A DNA stretch of 52,780 nt from Myxococcales bacterium (GTDB taxonomy: Bacteria; Myxococcota; Myxococcia; Myxococcales; Myxococcaceae). The position numbers and the translations under genes were made by a program. The stretch covers positions 1 to 52,780 of the forward strand of contig JAUXRI010000226.1 in assembly GCA_030681895.1 (NCBI GenBank). The letters are read 5' to 3'. The notes under the pieces are model-generated. The model did not search any database. It was not told the DNA's origin and was given only the letters and a program-made list of their open reading frames with translations. Within the stretch, counting starts at the first letter, position 1. Every line of letters starts with the position of its first letter. Below, piece by piece: positions 32,058 through 40,266 of the stretch.

Positions 32058-32657
32058 GTGGCCCTGCGCATCGCTCAGAAGATTCGTGACACCGAAGCCG
32101 AGGGGCCGGGCGTGCGCTTCGCCGTCTGGGTGCAGGGCTGCACCATTCGCTGCCCCGGCTGCTGCAACCCCGAGATGTTCGTTCACGGGAAAGGTGGCGT
32201 CGAAGTCGAGCCCGCGGTGTTGGCCGCCGAAATCCTCGCGACGCCAGGCATCGAGGGGCTCTCGATGCTCGGTGGAGAACCCTTCGAGCAGGCCACCGAC
32301 GTCGCTGCGCTCGCTCGCATCGTGAAGGCCGGCGGGAAGACGGTGATGGTCTACAGCGGCTACACGCTCGACGAGCTTCGCGAGAAGACGAAGACCGATC
32401 CGGGCGTGCAGGCGTTGCTCGACACCACCGACCTGTTGCTCGACGGCCGCTACGACGCGACGAAGCCCGAGAAGACGCGACGGTGGATTGGCTCCACCAA
32501 CCAGACGCTCCACTTCTTCACCGGCGCCTACCGGCCCGATGAGGCCCGCTTCTGGACGTCGAACACCGTCGAGCTGCGGCTCGAGAATGGGCTGCTCACC
32601 ATCAACGGCTGGCCTGCGCCGGCCGACGTGCTGCGGCGTTTTCTGCGAAGCTCCTGA
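32058..32657 (+). CDS. Radical SAM 4Fe-4S protein (NrdG-like)
   Basis: A 199-residue protein with the radical SAM motif CxxxCxxC at C28, C32, C35 (VQGCTIRCPGCCN) and the downstream GGE-type motif in SMLGGEPFEQA. It resembles the short activating enzymes of NrdG type; no anaerobic ribonucleotide reductase is nearby, so that role is unlikely. GTG 32058 is used. The next gene begins five bases after its stop and the FtsH-like operon lies 2.6 kb downstream. I recall NrdG-like proteins near FtsH-like ATPases in other genomes, which would fit a shared system; not verified. Confidence 0.86.
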   Translation: MALRIAQKIRDTEAEGPGVRFAVWVQGCTIRCPGCCNPEMFVHGKGGVEVEPAVLAAEILATPGIEGLSMLGGEPFEQATDVAALARIVKAGGKTVMVYSGYTLDELREKTKTDPGVQALLDTTDLLLDGRYDATKPEKTRRWIGSTNQTLHFFTGAYRPDEARFWTSNTVELRLENGLLTINGWPAPADVLRRFLRSS

Positions 32658-32662
32658 GCCCC

Positions 32663-33661
32663 ATGTCGCTCGCGAAAGTCACCCACGCTGAAGCCAACCT
32701 GCTCACCCTCGCGCGGTGTGTCGTCGGCAGCGGGCCAGGCTCGGAGTTGACGCGGCTGCTGCTGATGAGCGTCGCGCCTCCCGCGAAGCTGGGCCCGACC
32801 TCGGCCGCGCTGCTCGAAGACACGCTCGCGCGTGGCGTCGGTTTTGCCCTGCTCAAAGAAGGCGGCTGGACGAACGAGGTCGACGGCCGCCTGTGGAGTC
32901 ACGCGCTGCCGCCGCTGCGCTTCACCGCGAACGTGGTGCGCCTGCTGCAATGGGCGCTGCGCCTGCCATTGGCCGAGCCCGAGGTCGCGACGCTCCAGCT
33001 CCAGGGCCCGCTCACGCCTGCCGAAGAGGTCTTCGCCGCGCTGCTGCTCGAGCGCGCGCGCAGCTCAGCGGCCGAGCACACGTTGATGGCCCAGCCGGAG
33101 CTTCGTGGCTTACCGCTCGTGCAGTTGATGCACGCGTCATCACTCGCGCGCGTCGGCCCGTTCCGGGTCGCGGCCCTCACGAAGGAGCACCTGCCCTACG
33201 TGCGTGGGCTGCTCGATCTCTGCGGAGACACGTGGCTCGCGGCCGAGAACCTCAAGGCCCAGCTCGCCCAGCCGAAGGTGCTGATCGCCGTCGGGCGCGC
33301 GCAGGCCGCGGTCGCGTCAGCCTTCCTCGACGTCATCGACCCGCAGCACCGTCACCTCGCGCGCTTCTTCATCGACGCCGCGTCCGCCTGGCTCGCCACG
33401 CACACCGCGTCGTCCGAGCTCGTCTCACTCGACCCCGAGGCGCCCCTTCGTGAACGCGGAGAAGCCCGCATCCAGGCTGCGGCGCTCTGGCGCGTCATTC
33501 AACGCCTCGAGCAGTGGGACCAGCAGCACCGCAACACGCGCTTCATCGACGACGGCTACGACATCGCGCAGGGCCTGGTGCGGGACTGGGAGCGGCTCGG
33601 ACCTGCCGGCTTCGGAGCGGCCCACCGGCTCGTCGCAGAGCTCGAAGCGCTCCCCAGCTGA
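32663..33661 (+). CDS. Protein of unknown function linked to the radical SAM gene
   Basis: A 332-residue mostly helical protein with no signal peptide and no clear membrane segment. It has Leu/Ala-rich helices (TLARCVVGSGPGSELTRLLLMSV, FTANVVRLLQWALRLPL) and ends GFGAAHRLVAELEALPS. ATG 32663 is five bases after the radical SAM stop, so the two are cotranscribed. I do not recognise a family; it may be one of the accessory domains of FtsH/MoxR-type ternary systems, a suggestion from context only. It ends one base from the convergent 361-residue gene. Confidence 0.75.
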   Translation: MSLAKVTHAEANLLTLARCVVGSGPGSELTRLLLMSVAPPAKLGPTSAALLEDTLARGVGFALLKEGGWTNEVDGRLWSHALPPLRFTANVVRLLQWALRLPLAEPEVATLQLQGPLTPAEEVFAALLLERARSSAAEHTLMAQPELRGLPLVQLMHASSLARVGPFRVAALTKEHLPYVRGLLDLCGDTWLAAENLKAQLAQPKVLIAVGRAQAAVASAFLDVIDPQHRHLARFFIDAASAWLATHTASSELVSLDPEAPLRERGEARIQAAALWRVIQRLEQWDQQHRNTRFIDDGYDIAQGLVRDWERLGPAGFGAAHRLVAELEALPS

Positions 33662-33662
33662 G

Positions 33663-34748
33663 TCAGGGGTCGAAGCCCAGCGTCGGGTACGAGCTCGTGA
33701 TGACTTCGCGCACGGCCTCGAGCTGACACTGCAGGAACTCTTCGTTCTCTTCGGGGCGCTGGTTCTGCTGCGCCCACCATTGGTTGACGGTGCCGCCGAA
33801 GAGGAACGTCTGCCACGTCGCCTCGCCGGAGTAGTCGGCGTGCTCGACCTTTCGCGCGCACATGTAGAGCACCGCCTTCATGTCGCACGGGAAGAAGCTG
33901 TTCAGCTGCGGCAGCTCTTTGCCCAGCGGCGTCGGAAAGCCGAACGCGGCCTGCCAGAGGAAGGAATACGGTCCGCGCGCTTCGAGCGTCGCGTCACCGG
34001 GTTTGCCCGACACGTACGCGCTCACCATGCGCGCCTTGTCGATGGTCAGCACGTCCCACGTCCGGCCGGCGATGGTGATGCCCTTCGGCTTCACGTCGAC
34101 CGTCGCGCCATCGAGCGTGTTGTTCGGAGAGATAGCCTTCTCGGGAACCCCGTACATCCAGTTCGAGAAGTAGTTCCAGTCGCTCTTCCCGATGCGCAGC
34201 ACGTCGTCCTTCTGCACCACGCCGTTCTCGTCGTAGCCGAAGGGGCTGGCGCGGTCGGCGCAGCGCACGTCGAGCTGGTAGTAGCCGAAGAAGACGTTGA
34301 ACCATCGGCTGCGCGGGTCTCCGTACTCACCGACGCGACAGGCGCCCTTCGGCGCGCCGCACGAGAAGCACACGTTGAAGAGCAGCGGCGGGTAGTGTTG
34401 GAAGAAGACGTCGTCGACCTTGTGGCCAACGTTGGCCGGTTCCTTCTGCACCCGGTCGACGTCGATCTCGAGCACGATTGGAACTCCGGAGGACTTGCCG
34501 AAGCGTGGGTCGTCGACCTCTGCGACGGGCACCGCGACGCGTCCATCGACGTCGCCGGTCAGCGGCAGCCCCTCGAGGATTCGGTCGAACAGGCCGGGCC
34601 GGCCGGTGGCGAGCGCGAGCCGGGTCGACGCGCGCCAGAGCGCCGTGTCCTCCTGAGTCGTCGTCTTGGGTCGCGCGCGGGTCTTCGCGTTCTTCTCGAG
34701 GGCACGGCGGGAGGTCTCGGGGTCGGCCACGGGCCAGGTCATGGTCAT
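33663..34748 (-). CDS. Protein of unknown function with Cys pairs
   Basis: A 361-residue protein without signal peptide. Central part: VCFSCGAPKGACRVGEYGD and later DVRCADRASPFGYDENG, followed by FFPCDMKAVLYMCARKVEHADY. The Cys pairs could bind zinc or iron. Aromatic-rich stretches (WNYFSNWMYG, QTFLFGGTVNQWW) suggest a globular enzyme or binding protein. ATG 34748 overlaps the upstream stop (ATGA). No known family was recognised. Confidence 0.72.
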   Translation of the reverse strand: MTMTWPVADPETSRRALEKNAKTRARPKTTTQEDTALWRASTRLALATGRPGLFDRILEGLPLTGDVDGRVAVPVAEVDDPRFGKSSGVPIVLEIDVDRVQKEPANVGHKVDDVFFQHYPPLLFNVCFSCGAPKGACRVGEYGDPRSRWFNVFFGYYQLDVRCADRASPFGYDENGVVQKDDVLRIGKSDWNYFSNWMYGVPEKAISPNNTLDGATVDVKPKGITIAGRTWDVLTIDKARMVSAYVSGKPGDATLEARGPYSFLWQAAFGFPTPLGKELPQLNSFFPCDMKAVLYMCARKVEHADYSGEATWQTFLFGGTVNQWWAQQNQRPEENEEFLQCQLEAVREVITSSYPTLGFDP

Positions 34749-35152
34749 TTCAGCTTCACCTTCGCGCGCACGCCCATCGCCATGCGGAGCGCCGACGCGA
34801 GTTGTTTGGCGATGTCGGTGCTGGCCTTCGGGAGCTCGGCCATGGACTTCGCCTCGTGTCTGACGTTGTCGAGAATGCGGTGGTCGCTCTCACGAATGAT
34901 CGACAGGTTGACGATGTAGCCGCCGCCCACCTTGGTCACCGAGCCCGAGATGATGGCGGTGTGCCCTTTCGCATCGTCCGACGTCAGCACGGCGTAGCCC
35001 TCGGCTTCGAGCTCCTGCTTCACGGCCGCTTGCACTGCTTCGGCCTCGACCATCGTGGCGCCAAAGGTCGAGGGCTTCGCGACCCGAATGGTGTGGCCCT
35101 GCGGAGGGGGCGGAGCGCTCACGACCAGGGCGGCGACGAAGGCAAAGAGCAC
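34745..35152 (-). CDS. Small exported protein
   Basis: A 135-residue protein with a short signal (LFAFVAALVVSAPPPP) and an alpha/beta mature part (VQAAVKQELEAEGYAVLTSDD, GHTAIISGSVTKVGGGYIVNLSII) of the kind seen in periplasmic TolB-N or CsgG-like proteins. GTG 35152 is the start. Its stop overlaps the 361-residue gene by four bases. Divergent from the FtsH-like operon. Function unknown. Confidence 0.7.
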   Translation of the reverse strand: MLFAFVAALVVSAPPPPQGHTIRVAKPSTFGATMVEAEAVQAAVKQELEAEGYAVLTSDDAKGHTAIISGSVTKVGGGYIVNLSIIRESDHRILDNVRHEAKSMAELPKASTDIAKQLASALRMAMGVRAKVKLK

Positions 35153-35191
35153 GGGGGGCCATCGATGCCGTGGCCCCGCCCGAAATGCAAC

Positions 35192-35206
35192 GTCACTTCG
35201 CGTGAC
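35192..35206. promoter_or_regulatory. GTCAC-N5-GTGAC inverted repeat in divergent gap
   Basis: A perfect five-base inverted repeat in the 125-base gap between the exported-protein gene and the FtsH-like operon. It may be an operator or a hairpin. The half-site is the same as in 3655-3694, which could be chance. No good -35/-10 pair was seen in this gap. Confidence 0.25.
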
Positions 35207-35277
35207 TGGCTCAACAGCGAGGACGATTCAGTTGCGCGCGTGGCACCTGTGCATGAGGTGTGCTCCGCTGACACCCT

Positions 35278-35838
35278 ATGAGCCGCGCCTACCGAATCTC
35301 GATCAAGGAGTCCTTGTCGCAGCACGTCCAGGTGGAGGACGGCATCAGCTCGACCCTCGAGCTGCTCCCGATTCTGCAGAAGGACCGCATGCGCGAGCTG
35401 CTCGGTGAGGAGCTGGTCGCCCGTGGCTTCACCCGTGAGGGCAACACGGTGACGCGCGTCGAGAAGAACGGCGTCGAGGTCGAGGTCGATCTCGAGACGG
35501 GCCAGGTCTCGGCGACCGCGCAGGGCCATCAGGATCTCAAGCTCGAGACCGAGCGCACCGCCGTCGTCGATCAGGTCGCGAAGGACGAGCGGGAGGCCGC
35601 GCTCCGCCGGGTCGCGCAAGAGGCGCTCAAGCGCGAGGCGAAGAGTGAAGAAGAGGCCTTGCGCAAGAAGGTGACGCAGCAGCTCGAGGGCACGCTGCGT
35701 GACTTGAAGGGCGAGCTCGACACCGTCGTCAACCGCGTCACCGCGACGGCGCTGAAGACGCGCGCCGGCGAGCTGGGCCAGATCGAAGAAGTTCACGAGG
35801 ACGCCAACGGCGGCCTCACCATCAAGGTGCGCGTCTGA
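35278..35838 (+). CDS. First gene of the FtsH-like operon, function unknown
   Basis: A 186-residue soluble protein. The N-terminal 85 residues are alpha/beta (YRISIKESLSQHVQVEDG, LELLPILQKDRMRELLGEEL, EVEVDLETGQVSATAQG); the rest is a charged coiled coil (EREAALRRVAQEALKREAKSEEEALRKKV). It ends with NGGLTIKVRV. It lies 21 bases upstream of the FtsH-like gene and probably partners it. Likely an accessory domain protein of the ternary system described for that gene; family name not certain. Confidence 0.78.
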   Translation: MSRAYRISIKESLSQHVQVEDGISSTLELLPILQKDRMRELLGEELVARGFTREGNTVTRVEKNGVEVEVDLETGQVSATAQGHQDLKLETERTAVVDQVAKDEREAALRRVAQEALKREAKSEEEALRKKVTQQLEGTLRDLKGELDTVVNRVTATALKTRAGELGQIEEVHEDANGGLTIKVRV

Positions 35839-35859
35839 TCGACGTCGCCCGGAGCCCAC

Positions 35860-37968
35860 GTGTCATTGCTCGTCCCTGAAGATCAGCTCCCCGTCGAGCT
35901 CACGCCGTTCGCTGCCGTCGAGGCCGCGTACCCGGCGGAGATCGCCCGCATCACCGATGCCCTTCGCAGCGGCCTCCCGACCCTCGTCGAGTGCGAGAAG
36001 GAGCTCACGCCGTATCTCTACAAGGCGGTTCGCGATCGCCTGAAGAAGGAGGGGCGTGCGTTCCTCTACCTCGACGGCCGGCCGATTCCCGACATGCCAC
36101 CTGTGCAGCCGGGTATGGGGCTGGTCGCGACCATCGTCTTCTATCTGCGCGAGGCGGTGCGCGGCGCCATCAACGACCGCGTGCTGGTGTTGCCGCACCT
36201 CGACCTGTTGACGACCAGCGTGGGCGGGCTGACGAGCGAGGCGCGCGAGGTGATTCCGCTCCTCTACGAGAACGCCGAGCTCGTCTTCATGGGCTTCAAG
36301 GATCCGTCCTTCCCGCTGCCCAAGGTGATCGAGAATCTGTTCCCCCGCCACGAGCACCTGCTCGGCGTGCCGCGCGACCGCCTGCCTCACCTCGTCACCC
36401 AGCGTGAGTCGCGAAAGCTCTCGAACGATCGCGGCCTCAAGGGTCCTCAGCTCTACAAACACGTGTCGGGTGTGAACGCGGTGCGCCTGCGCCGGCTGTT
36501 GTCGACGCTCACGGGAGAGGACTACCCGACCGATCCGAAGCCCGCAGAGCGGCAGCTGCGACAGGCGACGCTGGTGGGTCAGCTGACGCTCCCCGACATC
36601 GACCTGAACAAGGACATCGGCGGCTACGCGAAGGTGAAGGACCGCCTGCAGAAGGAAATCCTCGACGTGCTCGCCCTGAAGGACGCGGCGGCCGACGAGT
36701 CGGCGATGAAGAACATCGAGGGCCTCATTCCGCGCGGCATGATCTTCTGGGGCCCGCCGGGCACCGGCAAGACGCTGTTCGCGAAGGCGATGGCCACCTC
36801 ACTCGGCGCGGCCGTCACCATCGTCAGCGGGCCTGAGCTCAAGTCGAAGTGGGTCGGCGAGTCGGAAGAGAACCTGCGCCAGGTCTTCACCCGCGCGCGC
36901 CAGGCTGCGCCCAGCATCATCGTGTTCGACGAGCTCGACTCGTTCGCGACGGCGCGTGGCACGTACCAGGGCTCGGGCGTCGAGCACTCGATGGTGAACC
37001 AGCTGCTCACCGAGATGGACGGGTTCCGCAAGGACGAGCTGGTCTTCGTCGTCGGCACCACCAACTTCGTCGAGTCGCTCGACCCGGCGCTCCTCCGGCC
37101 CGGGCGCTTCGAGTTCCACCTGCACATTCCGCTGCCGAACGCGGAAGACCGCCGCGCGATTCTGCAGATCTACGATCGCAAGCTCTCGCTCGCCCTGGCG
37201 CCCCGCGCGCTCGATTGGCTCGTGAAGAAGACGGGAGAGATCGTCGAGGGCACCAACACGCTCTATTCCGGCGACCACATTCAGGCGCTCTGCCGCGCGC
37301 TCGCTCGAATGCGTCTGCGCGAGAAGCTCACCGGCGTGACCGACATCGAAGACATCGAGCGCACGCTGGCGACGATGTCGGAGCGCATGAAGCTGACTCC
37401 GAAAGAAGAGCAGGTGGTCGCGACCCACGAGGCCGGCCACGCGGTCGTCTCGCTCTTCTGCCCGACCTCACCGCCCATCGAGCGCATGAGCATTCAGGGC
37501 GACTTCACGGCCGGCTACGTGCGCCATGCCGAGCGCGCTCACAGCCGCGTGATGACGATTGGGCAGCTGCTCGACGACGTCTGCGTGCTGTTCGGTGGAC
37601 GCGAGGCCGAGGCGCTGTTCTTCGACGACGTGTCGTGGGGGTACGGAAACGATCTCTCCCGCGCCACCGACATCGCGCGCGCTCTCGTCGAGGACTACGG
37701 GCTCGCGGGTGACGTTGTCGGCATGCGCCGCGTCGAGCTCTCGCAGGAAGACCCCGTGTCCGAAGTGACCAAGGCCGCGCTCGACCACGCCATCGGCACC
37801 ATTCTCGAGACGCAGCGCAAACGCGCGCGAGACATTCTCACCGCGAACAAGCCGCTCGTTGGCACGCTGCGCGATCTGCTCGTCGAGAAGAAGGTGCTCG
37901 ACACCGCAGCGCTGACTTCGCTGTTTCCCACCGTCACGAAAAAAGACCCCGTTGCTTCGGAGCGCTGA
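35860..37968 (+). CDS. FtsH-like AAA+ metalloprotease without membrane segment
   Basis: A 702-residue ATP-dependent protease. Residues 1-230 form a unique N-terminal region that resembles a degenerate NTPase (RVLVLPHLDLL looks like Walker B). The AAA+ module has GPPGTGKT at 298-305, Walker B SIIVFDELDS and a second region of homology TNFVESLDPALLRPGRFEF. The M41 zinc peptidase has HEAGH at 523-527 and the distal acidic region YGNDLSRATDIARALVEDYGL. Unlike true FtsH it has no N-terminal membrane helix, so it is soluble. GTG 35860 follows GGAG. It is cotranscribed with three small proteins. The role is probably regulated proteolysis within a conflict-type system; inference. Confidence 0.9.
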   Translation: MSLLVPEDQLPVELTPFAAVEAAYPAEIARITDALRSGLPTLVECEKELTPYLYKAVRDRLKKEGRAFLYLDGRPIPDMPPVQPGMGLVATIVFYLREAVRGAINDRVLVLPHLDLLTTSVGGLTSEAREVIPLLYENAELVFMGFKDPSFPLPKVIENLFPRHEHLLGVPRDRLPHLVTQRESRKLSNDRGLKGPQLYKHVSGVNAVRLRRLLSTLTGEDYPTDPKPAERQLRQATLVGQLTLPDIDLNKDIGGYAKVKDRLQKEILDVLALKDAAADESAMKNIEGLIPRGMIFWGPPGTGKTLFAKAMATSLGAAVTIVSGPELKSKWVGESEENLRQVFTRARQAAPSIIVFDELDSFATARGTYQGSGVEHSMVNQLLTEMDGFRKDELVFVVGTTNFVESLDPALLRPGRFEFHLHIPLPNAEDRRAILQIYDRKLSLALAPRALDWLVKKTGEIVEGTNTLYSGDHIQALCRALARMRLREKLTGVTDIEDIERTLATMSERMKLTPKEEQVVATHEAGHAVVSLFCPTSPPIERMSIQGDFTAGYVRHAERAHSRVMTIGQLLDDVCVLFGGREAEALFFDDVSWGYGNDLSRATDIARALVEDYGLAGDVVGMRRVELSQEDPVSEVTKAALDHAIGTILETQRKRARDILTANKPLVGTLRDLLVEKKVLDTAALTSLFPTVTKKDPVASER

Positions 37969-37971
37969 CCC

Positions 37972-38238
37972 ATGGCCACGATGATCCTGAAGCTCGAGAT
38001 CGACCCGGTGACGAAGAAGAAGAACGTGCTCGTGAAGCTCGACAGCGACTCCGACGCGTTGCCGATGGAGCACGAGGAGCAGCACAAGCGGCTCGTCGAG
38101 CTGCTCATCGCCGGTGGCACCGTGAAGCCTGAAGACCTCGGCACCATCGTCATCGAGCGTGAAGGGCAGGGCGCGGTGACGAAAGAGACGCCCGCAGAGG
38201 CGCAGGCGGCCCGTGAAGGGGTCACCAACAAGGGCTGA
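37972..38238 (+). CDS. Small protein of the FtsH-like operon
   Basis: An 88-residue soluble protein with a beta-strand start (MATMILKLEIDPVTKKKNVLVKLDSD) and a charged helical end. ATG 37972 follows the protease stop by three bases, and the next gene starts three bases after its stop. I do not recognise a family. It may be a substrate tag or regulator of the protease; inference. Confidence 0.72.
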   Translation: MATMILKLEIDPVTKKKNVLVKLDSDSDALPMEHEEQHKRLVELLIAGGTVKPEDLGTIVIEREGQGAVTKETPAEAQAAREGVTNKG

Positions 38239-38241
38239 GTC

Positions 38242-38499
38242 ATGGCGACCCTCGAGTACGACATCGCTTCGCTGAAGCGCGACCTCACGAATCTGTTTCG
38301 GCTGCCCATCGGAGACCGGCTCGCGCTGAACCAGTTCTACGTCGAAGCGCAGACCGTGATGCGGCGCGTGCATGACGCGAAGCTGCAGGTGCCGTCTCTC
38401 GTCTCGGAGTGGCTCGCGCAGGCTGACCTGCGCGCGAAGGACCCGCTGCTGGCGACGACGCAGAACGCAGCGCTGGTGGCGTGGCTGCAGTCAGTGTGA
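38242..38499 (+). CDS. Small helical protein of the FtsH-like operon
   Basis: An 85-residue protein with amphipathic helices (IASLKRDLTNLFRLPIGDRLALNQFYVEAQTVMRRVHD) and no signal. Last gene of the operon; three bases after the previous stop. It ends four bases from the convergent PIN-domain gene. Function unknown. Confidence 0.72.
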   Translation: MATLEYDIASLKRDLTNLFRLPIGDRLALNQFYVEAQTVMRRVHDAKLQVPSLVSEWLAQADLRAKDPLLATTQNAALVAWLQSV

Positions 38500-38502
38500 C
38501 GT

Positions 38503-38922
38503 TCAGTCGAGATCGAGCAGGTTCTTGAAGGGCTTGCGTGTCTTCCATCGGTAGGTTCGAAAGTCGCGACGGTCGGTGGAGAGAATTCGGCCATGGCCCA
38601 CGTGCTCCGCGAGGACCACCAACGATGCGTCGGCGAGGTCCATCGGCAGGTCGGCGTACTGAGTCATCAACGCCTCGAGGCGAGACCAGTGGGTCTGGTC
38701 GAGCTGAAAGACCGAGAAGGCCCCGGTGCGTGCGCTGGTGATGAAGGCCATCAGCGCTCGATGACCGAGCCGGCTCGCTAGCAGGTGGCTCGTCTCGGTC
38801 AGAACGGGCCAGGTCGTCACCAGTGTCTCCTTCACCTGGCGAGCAGCCTTCCGCGCCGCGCTGTGGTCGTCGTCGTGGGCGTTGGCGAGGGCAACGAAGA
38901 ACCCGGTGTCGGCGAGGATCAC
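38503..38922 (-). CDS. PIN-domain toxin (VapC-type)
   Basis: A 139-residue predicted Mg-dependent ribonuclease. The acidic residues of the PIN fold are present: D5 in VILADTGFFVAL, E in VLTETSHLL, D in DLADASLVVLAE and D in ILSTDRRDF. GTG 38922 overlaps the antitoxin stop by four bases (GTGA), typical of toxin-antitoxin pairs. It would cut RNA when free of its antitoxin. The target is not predictable. Confidence 0.86.
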   Translation of the reverse strand: MILADTGFFVALANAHDDDHSAARKAARQVKETLVTTWPVLTETSHLLASRLGHRALMAFITSARTGAFSVFQLDQTHWSRLEALMTQYADLPMDLADASLVVLAEHVGHGRILSTDRRDFRTYRWKTRKPFKNLLDLD

Positions 38923-39170
38923 GACTTCTTCCTCAGTGACGTCGTGAGGGCTTGTTTCGAGTTCCGAGCAAGGTCTCGAGGGCCCTTTCCGACTCCGATG
39001 AACCCCGCGTCTTCGAACGCGCGCCACGAATCACTGGGGGCTTCCGCCGCGACGTAGGCCTCGAGCGCTGCCTCGACGAGGGCGGTCAGGGTCTTTCCGG
39101 TCCTCTTGCGAAGGCGCTCGACCTTCTCTGCGAGTTCGTCGTCGAGGCGCGCGTTGATTCTGGTTGGCAT
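38919..39170 (-). CDS. Ribbon-helix-helix antitoxin (VapB-type)
   Basis: An 83-residue protein with an N-terminal ribbon-helix-helix (PTRINARLDDELAEKVERLRKRTGKTLTALVEAALEAYV) that binds DNA, and a C-terminal tail (FEDAGFIGVGKGPRDLARN) that would wrap and inhibit the toxin. ATG 39170 abuts a perfect palindrome that is the likely autoregulatory operator. A longer frame upstream was rejected because it would read through that palindrome. Confidence 0.86.
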   Translation of the reverse strand: MPTRINARLDDELAEKVERLRKRTGKTLTALVEAALEAYVAAEAPSDSWRAFEDAGFIGVGKGPRDLARNSKQALTTSLRKKS

Positions 39171-39189
39171 GTCATACGGAATGTATGAC
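39171..39189 (-). promoter_or_regulatory. Operator/promoter of the VapBC pair
   Basis: GTCATAC-GGAAT-GTATGAC is a perfect seven-base inverted repeat with five-base spacer immediately upstream of the antitoxin start. On the minus strand it contains TACATT (39185-39180), a -10-like box nine bases before the ATG. Binding by the antitoxin would therefore cover the promoter. Confidence 0.65.
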
Positions 39190-39419
39190 GGCTCTGGCGC
39201 ACAGCGCAAACGGAGCCCGCGTCAGGCTGATGTGCCTCGCGCGTCTTGACCCCGGGGCGATTCGAACGCTGACACCAAGAAAGCGGTCGACTCCCTCCAG
39301 GGGACTGGCCCAGCCATCGTCATCTGGTCGACCAACCCGTCCTTTCACGTCGGGTGTTCATCGCGCTCCGCCCCACCTTTTTCTCAACCCGGCCACTGCC
39401 GGCTGTCTGGAGTTGCACC
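39190..39419. other. 230-base gap, no gene seen
   Basis: No open frame with coding character was found. On the minus strand GCGTTCGAATCGC (39269-39257) looks like a tRNA T-loop, but a complete cloverleaf could not be built. A GGAG site at about 39409 serves the SPFH gene. Confidence 0.5.
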
Positions 39420-40187
39420 ATGAAGATCACCATCACCATCAAGCAGGGCTTCACCGGCCTGCTGTTCGAGGACGGCGTGCTCACCCGCGAGCTCCCGCCT
39501 GGCCGGCACACCGCAGGCACCGTGTTCGGTCCCGCTCCGACCGTCGAGCTCGTCGACCTGCGCGAGCGCTCGAGCACCATCAAGAACCAGGAGATCCTCA
39601 CCGGCGACAAGGTCTCGGTGCGCCTCTCGCTGCTCGTCTCCTTCCGTGTGACGGACCCGAAGGCTGCCCTGCTCAACGTCACCAACTACGAGGACCGGCT
39701 CTACGAAGACGTACAGCTCTCGGCCCGGCGCTTCCTCGCCACGCGCTCGCTCGACCAGATTCTGAAGGACCGCAACGAGCTCTCCGAGGCGATTCAGAGC
39801 GACATCTCGGGCCCGGCGATGAAGTTCGGCGTCACCGTGCTCCGCGCCGACGTGAAGGACATCATCTTCCCCGGCCAGCTGCGCGAGCTGATGAACAAGG
39901 TCATCGAGACGGAGCGTCAGGCCGAGGCCAACCTCATCGCCGCGAAGTCGCGCGCTGAGATCGCCAACCTCGATGCCCAGTCGCGCGCCCAGGTCGCTGC
40001 CGTCGAGGCGAAGACGGCGCTCGAGCACCAGCAGAAGAAGCTCGAGCTCGACCAGGCCTTCGCCACGCTCCTCGAGAAGAACCCGACGCTGGTGCGGGTG
40101 AAGGAGCTCGAGGCCTTCAAGGACATGGGCAAGGCCGCCCAGACCCACTTCTACGTGGGCGTCGACCGCCTCAAGCGGGATGCGTAA
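39420..40187 (+). CDS. SPFH/prohibitin-domain protein (slipin-like)
   Basis: A 255-residue protein. ATG 39420 starts directly with the SPFH fold (KITITIKQGFTGLLFEDGVLTRELPPGRH) and there is no N-terminal membrane helix, unlike HflK/HflC or QmcA. SPFH body: ILTGDKVSVRLSLLVSFRVTDP, then a coiled coil (ETERQAEANLIAAKSRAEIANLDAQSRAQ). SPFH proteins often regulate FtsH, so the FtsH-like operon 1 kb upstream is a plausible partner; there is no operon link. The last residues are KELEAFKDMGKAAQTHFYVGVDRLK. Confidence 0.86.
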   Translation: MKITITIKQGFTGLLFEDGVLTRELPPGRHTAGTVFGPAPTVELVDLRERSSTIKNQEILTGDKVSVRLSLLVSFRVTDPKAALLNVTNYEDRLYEDVQLSARRFLATRSLDQILKDRNELSEAIQSDISGPAMKFGVTVLRADVKDIIFPGQLRELMNKVIETERQAEANLIAAKSRAEIANLDAQSRAQVAAVEAKTALEHQQKKLELDQAFATLLEKNPTLVRVKELEAFKDMGKAAQTHFYVGVDRLKRDA

Positions 40188-40266
40188 GTCACGCCACGAC
40201 GACCCATGAAGAGCGCGTCGAGAGACCCGCGGAGCGCCGACGGACAAAGGCTGCTTCGCGGGTGTT

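Noticed and set aside
35242..35253. Sigma-54 promoter before the FtsH-like operon (TGGCAC)
   Set aside because: GG and GC elements are nine bases apart instead of twelve and the -12 box is poor.
39240..39310. Possible tRNA on the minus strand (TTCGAATC loop at 39269-39257)
   Set aside because: The T-stem pairs for only three bases, no anticodon arm or full acceptor stem fits, and there is no CCA. It may be a remnant or chance.
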